Positions 22,851 to 34,100 of a stretch of DNA of 64,000 nucleotides are shown here, piece by piece. Position 1 is the first letter of the stretch, and each line of letters opens with the position of its first letter. The notes under the pieces were generated by a model. That model ran no database searches, was not told the origin of the DNA, and worked only from the letters and a program-made list of their open reading frames with translations. The DNA comes from Porogramme epimiltina (taxonomy: Eukaryota; Basidiomycota; Agaricomycetes; Polyporales; Polyporaceae), in NCBI GenBank assembly GCA_900155495.1, contig FTLJ01000335.1, positions 1 through 64,000 of the forward strand, in the 5' to 3' direction. The translations under genes were made by a program, and so were the position numbers.

Positions 22851-25471
22851 ATGTCTAACCCCACCAAAGCCGGTAGTTCGCCGTCTAGGGCCCGCAGTCA
22901 CAACCCGTGCATCAATAAAGTTGAATCACTCGAAGAACCTGAACACCGGAACGAAGAACGAGCTTTCATGCGCGGACGCGTCTGGCAGATTGATGAACCC
23001 AATGACTTCTCCAAAATCTTCTTTCCTCCGGAAGTCCATGCAGTCCTTGCCCATTCCAACATCTTTAAGGACCCACCTACCTTCAAGTCTGAGCCGATGA
23101 TGCACGACTGGATTGTGAGTATCTCCGTGCCATTCTAAGTAGAGTAGACCGTTGACTTGTCGCGCAGACAAAGTGCCTCAACGACTCTGGGCTATTCCCC
23201 GAGAAGAGTTTCGTAGCGACGCCGTACAAGCCAGATCGCACAGACGCGTCAAAACAGATGGTAGACTGCGGGATGTATCCGGAAGGTCACGTTCCGGACT
23301 TCGAGACCACGCAACGTGGCGCTGAGTCGAGACGCATGAACTGGTCTAGCGTAGAGCTCTCCATAGAATGCAAGGTTCACGCGAACAGACAGGATCCCTT
23401 CGATGATAGCAAGAATGACCTGGCGGTGGTCGCTGCGGCGCGCGAGAAGGTGTTCGGACAAATCCTCTCATATGCCGACCTCGTCTTCAGTCATCAACAC
23501 CGCACGCACCACTACATGATACTTTTCCTCGGGCACTACGCTCGCATAGTTCGCTTTGATCGGTCTGGGATCGTGATCACGAAGAAACTTGACTACTCCC
23601 TCCACGGTTTGAAGCTATCGAACTTCTTCGCTCGCTTTGCCCACCTCGATGCCGAGGGCCTGGGCCACGACTCTTCGGCGATCCGCCTCGAACATACCGA
23701 CCCTCTCGCAACGCGCGTGAAAGCTCTGGCAGACAAGGGACTCGAAGAACACCCTGCTGACCACGTCTGGGCCGGCTTTCACGCGTCGCTCGACGCGACC
23801 ATGCCGTGGTGGAAGGTGAAGATCTACGACGAGCGGTCCAAGAATGAGCGTTGGGCCGTTATCGGCAAGCCCAACTTCCAGGCCCCGGGTCTCCTCGGTC
23901 GGGGTACGCGTGGATATATCTCCCTCTTACTCGACAACGACGGCAACCTCCCACTCGACGACGACGGCAATCTGCTCTGCGATGACAGCGGCAATTCAAC
24001 GTCCAACTTCAAGTATCTCAAGGACTCGTGGCGCGTCGATCATGCCAATTTCGAGAGGGAGGGCAGTATTCTTTCCAAGCTCAACGCGGCAGGTGTTCGG
24101 AACATTCCTATCCTTCTCTTCCACGGCGATATTCCTGGCCAGGCAACGAAATCCTACGACGCCTGGTGTGACCAGAACGCTAAGGCCTCCTGCCCTCTGC
24201 AACCGCACCACCATTATCGTCTCGTCGTTAACGAGATCGGCAAGCCGTTGTCTGAGTTCTCCGATGGCCTCCAGCTTGTGGTTGTTATGTATTGCATTGT
24301 AGTCGGTGAGTTAACGCGGCGCCTTCGTGTTCCAAATGCTTCAGTACTGACGTCTATGCTCTAGCGCACGAGGAGGCGTGCCGCGCCGGGTACATCCATC
24401 GTGATATCAGCGCTGGAAACATTCTTCTCGTATTGTCTTCGAACGGAACATGGCTCGGAATGCTCAATGACTGGGAGATGGCCAAGCCGTACGACATGGA
24501 GAAAGGCCCGTTGGAGATACATCGCCAAGTAGACAGGACGGTAAGTCTTGTAAGCCCCCGTCTGAATAACCTCCTGACGCTGTATGGTTCAGGGAACGTG
24601 GCAATTCATGTCGGCTCACATCCTCTGTTACCCTCAACGAACGCTTCAGATCGAAGATGATCTAGAGTCTATCTTCTACGTCTTGCTCTACTTCGCCATC
24701 CGGTTCCTTCCTCACAGCGCCAGCAGTAAAGCTGTTGGAGCAGTGCTGACTGAAATCTTCGATGATTTCTCGGATGGCGTTAAAGGCATCTCCTGTGGTC
24801 GAGCCAAGTACGCTATGATGCAAGAAGGTCGGATCGATCTCACCCCGCTCACTGGCGGTAAGCCAACTGGCTCCGGGCGTATACAAAAGGACCTCCTCAC
24901 TTTCCATGTCTCCAACCCGAGCGGTTCGGAGGTACCGCCCATACATCCTGTCAACGGCATCATTGTGACGTGCTTCACATGGTTCAAATCGCTGTACGCT
25001 CTCGATAACCCCCCTTCAAATAAAGAAGATCAGCCGAACACCAAGCAGCCTCGCCAATCTTTGTACTCCGCCATGCTCAATGCCGAGGACGACAGCTCAG
25101 AGGACGACGACACCGCTGACGCAACAGAGCTCCCTTCAATTGAGGTTTCGCTCGAGAGGCTGGAAGCAATCGCGAAGAATGTGCAGAGTCATCGCTCCTT
25201 GAGGAAGTTGCTCGCGAAAGCTTGCAAACAAGGGGGTTGGCCTGATGTATGCGACAAGAGCGACAAGAAGCCGGCAGGTGGGCACAAACCCAGGACAACC
25301 CACTTCGAAGCATCCATTCTATTCTCCGGTGTGTCGATGCGTTCAACGAAACGCTCCCATGCAGAAATCGAAGACGTCACGGATGCTCAAGACAACGAGG
25401 ACAACGAGGATGCCTCCAGGGCATCTGGGGCTCCGTCGCGTAGTGCCCCCAAGCGCGTCTGCCGTGGTTAG
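22851..25471 (+). CDS. FunK1-type protein kinase C (4 exons, 818 aa)
   Basis: Exons are 22851-23114, 23168-24305, 24365-24540 and 24593-25471. It is the tandem paralogue of gene B, with the same exon lengths for exons 1 to 3. Catalytic marks are YIHRDISAGN (HRD at about residues 479-481) and LNDWEMAK; GLLGRGTRGYIS precedes them. The C-terminal tail is shorter than in B but keeps the acidic AQDNEDNEDAS stretch and the basic SAPKRVCRG end. All catalytic positions visible in B are intact here, so it looks like a working copy rather than a pseudogene. The N-terminal 50 residues and the tail are the most diverged parts. Function of the family is unknown. Confidence 0.93.
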
Positions 25472-25610
25472 CTAGATGACTTATGTTCTATGCTCTACTC
25501 TGTGTACCCAGAATATGACGTGTGTATTATCGGATAACTACCATGGACTCCTTGTTGCAAGTGCCGTTTCTGAACCCTTTGTGGAAGTATCCATGCGTGA
25601 TGCAAAACTA

Positions 25611-25718
25611 TGACAAGAGTGGGATTTGAACCCACGCCTGGATACCCAGATGAGAAACCTGCATTGCAGGCAAGCTTACGCTTGAGTCACACGCCTTGGA
25701 CCGCTCGGCCATCTTGCC
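25611..25718 (-). tRNA. tRNA-Leu(CAA) with intron
   Basis: Read on the minus strand, the acceptor GGCAAGA pairs with TCTTGTC (one G-U) and the discriminator base is A. The A box is TGGCCGAGCGG and the B box GGTTCAAATCC. The T arm is GTGGG-TTCAAAT-CCCAC. A long variable arm CTGG-GTAT-CCAG marks a class II tRNA. The anticodon CAA at 25682-25684 is followed by G37 and then an intron of about 24 nt (near 25657-25680). The intron contains CTTG, which can pair with the anticodon CAAG as in other intron-bearing tRNA-Leu(CAA) genes. The anticodon stem has one U-U mismatch in this folding. The spliced length is about 84 nt, usual for tRNA-Leu. Confidence 0.92.
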
Positions 25719-26305
25719 AACACTAATTCATTGGAAAATTGTCACTATGTGGGCAAAGAGCGGGTATATGAGTAGCAGGCCCACCCGCGCCATGCGGCTC
25801 CCAAAGAACTCCGAGACTCCTCGCGAGCGCTACCATGATCTCTCCAGTTCTTCCCAATGTTTGTGAGACAGTCACCTTTTTTCGCCATCGAGAACCTTGG
25901 AACCACGATCCAAGACTCGTGCGCTCTATAGGGAAGGTCTATGATCCTGGATATTCGTTAGGTAAGAATGGCCGACATGATGATTCATTGTCATCATTGA
26001 TAGGCTTCCCGAGTCGATATGCTGGAGCAAGCCACCATATCGAGTTATTGCACTGACTACCTATTGACTCTCACCATCATTAGATTGATTGTACGTGAGT
26101 TAATGGGGGGGAGGTTTGGCACAGGCCACAAGCTGCGCCACTGGCGACTGCGAGGTCTCTGCTTTTGTTCTGCGCTGGTGGCACCGGCCGGGATAGCGCG
26201 TTGCAATTGGCGCCTATTGACTTGGCGCCACTGGGCTCGGAGTTTGAAATCACACTTGACCACGAACCATATCCTCCTCCAAGACATCCTCTCCCGATTC
26301 ACGTC
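25719..26305. other. Spacer between tRNA-Leu and the SAP-like gene
   Basis: No gene is recognised. The 5' flank of the SAP-like gene must lie here; I see no clear TATA box. Confidence 0.4.
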
Positions 26306-28541
26306 ATGGACCAACTTCAGTCCATGAGCGTCGAGGATATCTCGGCGCTCAAGCGAGATGCTCTCTTCAAGCTCTCAAAGGTCGGTTTTTCGCTCTCGAG
26401 TCCCTAACCACAAGTCCTCACAATGTGTTTAGAAATACGGCGTCAGTGGCCGTGGAAAGAATTCGGACATGATTAAAGGGCTACTGCGTGTAAGGGAAAA
26501 CTATGCGAAGTATGTGTTTTCGTACTCTTGTGACACTTCATGCTCACATTCCGGACAGGCAGTCCCCAGTGACGTTAAAGACGTCCAGCACATCTGCCAA
26601 ACGACCTCCGCGGAAACTACTACCAAAGCCGCAAGAGGCGCAACCAGCACAGAAGTCAAATGACCGAACGGATGACATACCATCAAATGGTTTAGTGTTC
26701 TATCCCATCCAAACGACAATAGGAACTGACGAGCATTTTCGTAGGTACTGCAATTACTCCTCAACGCGATGCCCCACCCGCCGCTCCGGTGGCAGGGCCT
26801 TCTCAAGGCGCCACCGCAACGCCCACAAGGGAAACTTCAGGGCCGTCCTCTTCATCTGCTGGTCCGCACGCGCAGGGCGCGCTTAGGTGAGGATAGGTCT
26901 ATACAGGACAAACCCCGTCCGCTAACCCACCGCACGCTACACAGCCGTCCGCAAGCCCCAACACACCCGTGGGCAGTTACGCCCACTCAAGTCGTACCTT
27001 ATTACCCCTCCAACGTACGCTCAGCGCGGAGCTCTGCATCTACCAGCCAGCTTTACTCGCACGGACAACCCATCGGTAAGCCCTAGACCGCCCTATGATT
27101 CTCTCTTTCTCGACATTAATGTCTGCGTAACAGAACGCTCTCACAAGACGACCCCTCTTTCGTCGAGCCAACTTAATGGACCGTCCACTCAAGTAGGATC
27201 GCCGTTTAGGCATCCCCTCTTGAATCCAGAAACTCCTCTCAGAGATTCAGTACCTCCGAATACCCTGTCGGATCCTCCAACGGCGTCACCGACACCCCCT
27301 AATATCGCGTCTTCATCAGCGAGTAGACCCCCTTCGCCAGTCCAGAAACCGGCCGAAGCCGCACAACAGCCACCCGCAGCGCCAGCGTCATCATCGCAGC
27401 AGGTACTTCCTGAAGACACAAACCCGGCCCCTCCTCGGGAGGATCGTCCAGCCGCTCCTAACGGCTCCCGTGAGGAGTCTGGAGACCTGACCGTTGAGAT
27501 CGTCCCCGTGCGCCCGCCGCATGGGAACAAGCCCGCGATCCTTCGAATCGTCAACGACGACCTGCCCAGCGACCTTGTCGACGTGATCATCTCGGCCTAC
27601 GAGGAGATGGAGGGCTCGCCGATCGTGCTGCGCCACGACCAACCCACCCCGCCGCCTTCCCCAGTCGCCCCAGTCGCCCCAGTCGCCCCTGAAGCTCCGC
27701 CTCCTCCCGAGAGCGCATCTGCATCGCAGAGCGCTCCTGACTCACAAGCCGCTCCCGCTCCCGCCCCCGCCTCCCCGTCTGTACCATGCAGCGCATCCGG
27801 CCGCGCCCCCGGCCCCTCCGCCGCGCCCGCGCCCGCGCCGTACGCGGGGCCGGGCAAGTACCCCGCGCGGGAGGACGACCTGCGCGCGCTGGTGCGCGAC
27901 ATGGCGGACATGGCGCGCGTGCAGGACGCGCGGCTCGCGTACTTTGCGGACCTCGAGCGGGAGGCGGGCGCGCTGCGCGGGCGCCTCGAGACGCTCGCGG
28001 CGCTCGTGCGCCAGGAGCGCGGGAGCGTGCGCCGGATGAGGGTGTACCTCGAGTGCGTGAACGCGCAGGCGCCGACGGCGTGGCGCGAGGAGGACGTGTG
28101 GGACAAGGCGTGCCGGTTGCGCGCGAATGAGATTGATGAGGTGGTTGAGGTGGAGACGGAGGATGAGAGCGAGTGAGTGGGATTGGTTGGGCTATTTGAG
28201 GTGTGGGGGTTTGAGGCTGACGTGTGTTCGGTGTTTTAGCCCCGAGGAGGTGCATGAGATGGTCAAGTGGGCGTACGACCCGGAGCTTCTTGCCAGAGTG
28301 TACGTTCGCTTTCCTTTTGTTTGCGCGCCCCTGGCTCACCGGGACGCCTCTCGATCACAGGGCGAGCGGGGAACTTCCCACCTCGAAGCGCCGCAGGCAA
28401 GACGACGACTCCGAGCAGCCGGCGAAGAAGGCGCGCGGGGAAGATACCCCGTTCAAGCCCAACGGCGTCGCTGCGATGAACGTCGCGCCGCTTGCTCAGC
28501 CGTCTCTGAGCGGTATCATGGAAGAAGACGAGGAGGAGTAG
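26306..28541 (+). CDS. SAP-like/coiled-coil protein 1 (8 exons, 611 aa)
   Basis: Exons are 26306-26380, 26433-26509, 26559-26689, 26745-26886, 26945-27075, 27134-28172, 28240-28299 and 28361-28541; the total is 1836 nt in frame. The first 50 residues look like a SAP/HeH helix-extension-helix module, ALKRDALFKLSKKYGVSG followed by KNSDMIKGLL. Such modules usually bind DNA. A long Pro/Ser/Ala-rich disordered linker follows, with a PVA tandem repeat. Then comes a charged coiled coil (DLRALVRDMADMARVQDARL onward, about residues 430-500). The C-terminus has a bipartite-like basic signal KRRRQDDD...AKKAR and an acidic end EEDEEE. A nuclear role is likely but unproven. The splice site after exon 3 uses a weak donor (GTTTAG). 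A related gene lies at 48404-50230. Confidence 0.8.
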
Positions 28542-28659
28542 GAAGCGCCGCGAAGTGCCTCTGAACGCCCCGAGCACCCCTGCGTAACGCGTATACCACA
28601 GCTCACTAAGGCGGCGTTGAGTTTCACCTTCGGGGTTGGCGCAGACGAGTAATCACGAG

Positions 28660-29100
28660 TCACGACCTAGCGCACGCATAAGTCGTGTCGCACAATGTAT
28701 CCTGGATTTTGCAGCGCATTTCCTGTTCATATTTGCTGCAGTGTAGCCATAGCATCTCCACCGTTGTAATCCCTTTCTCTGTTCCGTCGCAGAATAGAAA
28801 TACCTTACCTCCACCAGGTTGAGTGCTCTCTCCGTTCGACTCGGACTGCGTTCTCTCCTCTGACGTCACGCTCGGAACGTGCTCGGCCTGGCCAATATCT
28901 ATTGACTCACCTTTGAAGGCTTCATCCCGAGTCATTACCACTGCGTATGTCGGGTCTAGACGTAGGTCTTCAAAAGTATATGCGGATCCCGGCTTTAAGA
29001 TGTGGCTGATACTAGATAAGGTCTTATAGATAACATCAAGTCCTTGAACTGAGGCTCCTGTACTACATTTTCCCCCTGCGTCCTTCCGCGACAGAGCTGC
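28660..29100 (-). CDS. Possible terminal exon of an unrecognised gene
   Basis: A minus-strand open frame ends at 28660. It contains protein-like stretches such as ILKPGSAYTFEDLRLDPTYA, KVFLFCDGTEKG and TVEMLWLHCSKYEQEMRCKI. No convincing upstream ATG exists in frame: the frame opens at about 29121 without one. It would therefore have to be a spliced 3' exon, or it is not coding. It overlaps the promoter side of the FAD oxidase gene, which starts at 29216 on the other strand. I recognise no family. Confidence 0.25.
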   Translation of the reverse strand, partial: AALSRKDAGGKCSTGASVQGLDVIYKTLSSISHILKPGSAYTFEDLRLDPTYAVVMTRDEAFKGESIDIGQAEHVPSVTSEERTQSESNGESTQPGGGKVFLFCDGTEKGITTVEMLWLHCSKYEQEMRCKIQDTLCDTTYACARS

Positions 29101-29215
29101 TCTCCGCGGTAAGTGGTTCAAGTGTGAAACGTTGTCTTTGAGTGCCGGCTAACGCTAGTATTGACTGTATGCCCTTTCATAGTAATCAGCCCGAACCTCG
29201 ATCTTATCTCATAAG

Positions 29216-31006
29216 ATGGCACACCACGACAGCCAGATCCTGATCGTCGGCGCAGGTTGTTTTGGCCTCTCGACGGCCTACCACCTCCTGAAGAGAGGTT
29301 ACAAGAACATTACAGTGATAGACAGGGCCGCCGAGCTCCCAGCAGCGGATGCGGCGAGCACTGACATCAACAAGAGCATGTTCACCCTCTTTCTCCGGGC
29401 GGCTACAAGCTGACTTTGCGCTCTTAGTCGTGCGCAGCGCTTACCCCGACATTTTCTACTCCAGTCTGGCGCGCGAGGCTAGAGCTAGCTGGAAGAACAG
29501 AGAAGAATGGGGAGACGCATACCACGAGTATGGTCATGCTATCATTACTGTGGCGGCCCTGTGAGAAAACGCTGACCCTGGCCCATTCTTTCCATAGATC
29601 GGGGGTATACTGCGACATGGAGGTCCCTGACAGCTACGTCGACAAGGCGTACGATAACGACATCGCGCTCGGTGCGCGCGTCGCGAAGCTCGAGACGCCT
29701 GCGGCCGTGCGCGCGCTGTTCCCTGACAGCGTGAACGTCGCAGTCCACGACGCTGCGCGCGGTTTCATCAACTACGAGGGGGGCTGGGCGTGGGCGTCGC
29801 AGGGCATCCGGCGAGCGATGGACCGCGTCAGCGCGATGGGCGGAAAGATCGTCCCTGGGAAGGCAGTTGTGGAGCTTACGAGAGAGGGCGGGAAGGCGAC
29901 GGGCGTGCGGTGCGCAGACGGGAGCGTGTTCGCGGCGGACACGATCGTGCTCGCGTCGGGGTCCTGGACGGCGTCGGCGTTTGGCGGGCTGGGCCTGGAG
30001 AGGGAGTGTCTTGCGACGGGGTACGTAAGGGGCATCTGGCGAGCTTCACGGGTGGACGGAGATCTCATGCGCCCACGCGCGCACACAGGCAGACGGTGGC
30101 CACGATCCAGCTGACGCCCGAGGAGGCCGAGCCGTACCGCGCCTGCCCGGTCTACCTCAACTTCCACTCCGGCTTCTACGTCTTCCCTGTGCGCCCCTTT
30201 CCCTTCCCCTTCTCTTTTACTTCCCCGCGGCCTCCGCGTGCGTTGTGCCCTGGAGAGCTAACCCGTTCCGTTCCCCCGCACCCGCCGCCGCCGCCGCCAC
30301 GCCGTAGCCGACCGCGGACAACGTCGTGAAATGCGCGATCCACTCGGGCGGCTTCGTGCGCACGACCACCGGCGCGGGCGACGCGCCGGCCCCGCCCGTC
30401 TCGACGCCGCGCACCGTGCTCTCCGACGGCGCAGACGGGCTCCGCATCCCCCGCGCCGCCGTGCATGCCATCAGGCGCGAGCTCGCGCGCATATACCCCG
30501 ACCTCGCCAAGAAGGCGTTCACGGGCACGCGCCTCTGCTGGTGCGCCGCCCGCTGCCCGCCATGTGCGTCCGAGACGCGCGCTGACAGCGGCTGCCCGGC
30601 GCCGCCCATATGCAGGTACACCGACTCCACCAACGACGACTGGGTGATTGGGCCCCACCCCGACGTCCAGAATCTCGTCCTCGCCACTTCGGGCTGCGGT
30701 CACGCTTACAAAGTGCGTCCCTTCTGATTCTGGCCACATGCGTGCGCCCGCGGCCGTGCTGAGCGCTGACCACTCGCCGCCGACCCCTATTTTGTTTTTA
30801 CTTCGCATTGCTAGTTCCTGCCTGTCATCGGCCGCCTGGTCGCGGACGCGATCGAGGGAACGCTCCCGCCAGAACTCGTCAAGAAGTTCGCGCTCCACCG
30901 GCAGCGCGGACAGGACGCGACCGATCCGGAGAGTCGATCCAGGCCCCCCGCGGACCTCGTCCTCGAAGAACTCTGCACGCCGGACGACCTTCTCCCGCCT
31001 GCATGA
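29216..31006 (+). CDS. FAD-dependent amine/amino-acid oxidase (fructosyl-amino-acid or saccharopine oxidase-like)
   Basis: Exons are 29216-29375, 29428-29527, 29598-30020, 30089-30188, 30308-30540, 30616-30712 and 30815-31006; they sum to 434 aa. It belongs to the DAO superfamily (PF01266), monomeric sarcosine oxidase/Amadoriase branch. The N-terminal Rossmann motif is IVGAGCFGLSTAYHLLKRG and STDINKIVRSAYPD follows. The C-terminal LATSGCGHAYKFLPVIG holds the cysteine that binds FAD covalently in this branch. Enzymes of the branch oxidise C-N bonds of amino acids and release hydrogen peroxide; fructosyl amino acids, saccharopine or N-methyl amino acids are candidates. The first intron must use a GC donor (29376, GCATGT) to keep the frame. 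No peroxisomal SKL end is seen; the protein ends DDLLPPA. It converges on the CPS gene with a gap of about 160 bp. Confidence 0.88.
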
Positions 31007-31169
31007 GCGCTCGCCTCCGTGTGGGGGTGCGACGGTATCGCAGTCTATCGATTAGCAGTTACAGTACACACATGAAGCACTTCTAGCTAGAGTACTTTTT
31101 GTTGTTGTTCTTGAAGGGTATCGCATACGAACCGGCGCGTTTTGCGCGTTTTGCGGAGGCTCGGCCCGT

Positions 31170-34100
31170 TCAGGGCTTGAAGCCGATCCACTGGCTCCAC
31201 GATTTGACCTCGGACGGGATCCTCTCCTCGTCGTAGGGCCGCAGACCGCCCTCCGGGATCTTCCTGGCCAGGCTCTCGACGAAGAGCTGCGCGCAGCGCG
31301 CGTTGTTCAGGAGCGGCAGCCCAAAGTCCACAGCGTTCCTGGCGGAAGGCGGCGGGCGCGCGCGTCAGAACGGCGCCCCCCGCGTGCACTCTAAACTCTA
31401 AAACACTCACCGCCGGGCGACGTAGTCCTCATCGGTCATGTCCTTCCCGCGTGCCTTTGCGAGGTTGATCACGCACTCGATGTCGTATTCGTCGAACACC
31501 TCGCGCAGCTTGCGCTTGTCCGTCTTCGGGAAGAAGATGCGCTTCGCGCGCACGTACGGCAGGTTGTTCAGGAAGTCTTCCACGGCCGGCGACGAGCAGT
31601 AGAGCTTGAAGCCCAGGTCCACGAGCGTCTTCGCGATCGTCTTCATCTCCGGCTTCGTGATGTCACCCCCGACGAGCACCCCCGTGCCCGCGCGCGGCTT
31701 CTTGAAGCCGGTGGTGCTGAGAAGCGAAGCCCAGTACGCTTCTTGGACGTCCCTGCCGAAGCTCGCGACCTCGCCAGTGCTCGCCATTTCTGCGCAGAAG
31801 TTAATGCGTGACGTGAGCGGGCCGCAGCAGCACACACGGCGGCATGTGGACACATACCGACGCCCAGGAACGGGTCCGCGCCCGCGAGCCGCGTCCACGA
31901 GAACTGCGAGACCTTGATGGCGGTGTAGTCGCGCTTCTGCGCCATGATGTCGACCGGCTCGGGCACGTCCTGCCCCACGATCGCCGCCGTCGCGGTGTCG
32001 ATGAAGTTTCTCCCGAGCACCTTGGACACGAACGGGAACGACCGCGACGCGCGCAGGTTGCACTCGATGACCTTGAACTCGGCCGGCGCGCCGGGCTGCT
32101 CGGACGGCTTGCGGATGACCTGCATGTTGTAAGGACCGGAAATCTCGAACGCGGCGGCGACCTTCTCCGCGATCTCCTTCAGGCGGACCATCTCGTCGTC
32201 GGTGAGCGAGAACGGCGGGAGGACGAGCGTCGCGTCGCCGGAGTGGACACCGGCGTTCTCGACGTGCTCAGAGACGGCGTGCAGGAGGAGACGGCCCTGG
32301 TGGGCGACGGCGTCGACGTCGATCTCCTGAGCGTTGTCGATGAACTTCGTGATGACGACCGGGTGCAGGGGCGAGACGGAGGCGGCGGCGGACAGGTTGT
32401 ACTCGAGCGCGGACTCCTCGTAGACGACGTTCATCGCGGCGCCGGAGAGGACGTACGAAGGACGAATGAGGACGGGGTACCTACACCGGGCAAATCAGTA
32501 CCGCAAGAGGCGCGAAAGCAGTCGTTCACATACCCAACACGCTGCGCGAACTGCTTGGCGGCATCGACGGAGGAAACCTCCGTCCACTCGGGCTGGTCGA
32601 CACCAATGCTGTCCAGGATGGACGAGAACTTGTGACGGTCCTCGGCGCTGTCGATCTTGGAGGGGTCAGTACCAAGAACCTTGACACCAGTTTCCTTGAG
32701 ACGAAGAGCGATGTTCTGCGGGAGTTGACCTGCGCTTGGGGTGAGCGCGTTGTCCTATTCAGCATCAATGATATCATACCTCCGACGCTGACAATGACGC
32801 CCTGGGACTGCTCGAGCTCGTAGATATCCATGACACGCTCGTAACCAAGCTCCTCAAAGTACAGGCGGTCGGCCTCGTCGAAGTCGGTCGACACGGTCTC
32901 CGGGTTGTAGTTGATCATGATCGTGCGGTTGCCCATCTCGCGGAGCTTGCGCGCGCAGGTGACCGCGCACCAGTCGAACTCCACGCTGCTGCCGATGCGG
33001 TACACGCCGCTGCCGAGGACCATCGTGCCGTGCTCGTCGAACGCGACGTCGTGCTCGGACGCGTTGTACGTCGTGTAGAGGTAGTTCGTGTGCGCGGGGT
33101 ACTCGGCCGCGAGGGTGTCGATGCGCTTGACGAAGGGCGTGATGCCGAGCGACTTGCGGTGCGCGCGGACGACGAGCTCCGAGGACGAGACGAGGTCGGC
33201 GATGTGAGCGTCCGAGAAGCCCATGCGCTTGGCGCGCTGCATGAGCTCGTGGTCGACAGCCTCGATAGAACCGGCAGCCTTGAGCATGTAGACGGTGTTG
33301 ACGATGTTCTCAATCTTGTACAGGAACCACTACACGCATACAGGTCAGCAAGACGAATTCGGTAGCATTAGGTGTGCGGAGCCGTACCTTGTCAATCTTG
33401 GTCAAGTCGTGGAGCATGTCGACCGTGTACTGCTTGTTGAAGATCGCGTAGGCAATTGCGAATAACCGCATGTCCGTGGGTTTGCTAAGAGCGCCGTGGA
33501 GGTCTTCTGGTGCAACGTACGCCTCGAAACCTTTCCAGCGGGGGTCGACCTGACGAATAGCCTTCTGCAAGCTCTCCTCGAACGTGCGTCCAATAGCCAT
33601 GACCTCTCCCACAGACTTCATCGCGGAGCCGACCTCGCGGTTGACGTTCGTGAACTTGGCGAGATCCCACTTGGGAATCTTCGTCACGATGTAGTCCAAA
33701 GAGGGTTCGAAGCATGCCGTGGTCGTCTTAGTCACCGCGTTGGGGAGTTCCGGGAGTGTGTGACCGAGCGCAATCTTCGCCGCCGTGTACGCAAGCGGGT
33801 AACCAGTGGCCTTCGATGCCAGAGCGCTATATGCGGCGTCATTACGGCTGCGGAAGCGGAAAAATGCAACGGGGCCCACCTGGAACGGCTCAGCCGAGCG
33901 TTGACCTCGATAACGCAGTATTCCCGAGACTTGGGGTTGAGCGCGTATTGGATGTTGCACTCGCCCACGACGCCGAGATGACGGATGACCTTGAGAGCGG
34001 CGGACCGAAGCATGTGGTACTCATCGTCAGGGAGCGTCTGCGAAGGAGCCACGACAATGGAATCGCCGGTGTGAGTGCCGAGGGGGTCAAAGTTCTCCAT

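Larger units (their letters stand above)
19075..25520 (+). repeat. Tandem duplication carrying FunK1 genes B and C
   Basis: Unit 1 spans about 19075-22210 and unit 2 about 22415-25520. Similarity covers the upstream cacagccacc block (19080 and 22419), the promoter palindrome, the TATA box, all four exons with identical intron positions, and the 3' flank (ttctatgctctgctctgtgtaccc near 22180 and its near-copy at 25486). Exons 1 to 3 have the same lengths in both units (264, 1138 and 176 nt). Confidence 0.9.

Noticed and set aside
27587..28339. 250-residue Arg/Pro/Ala-rich minus-strand ORF
   Set aside because: It is antisense to the GC-rich exon of SAP-like gene 1 and has only low-complexity composition.
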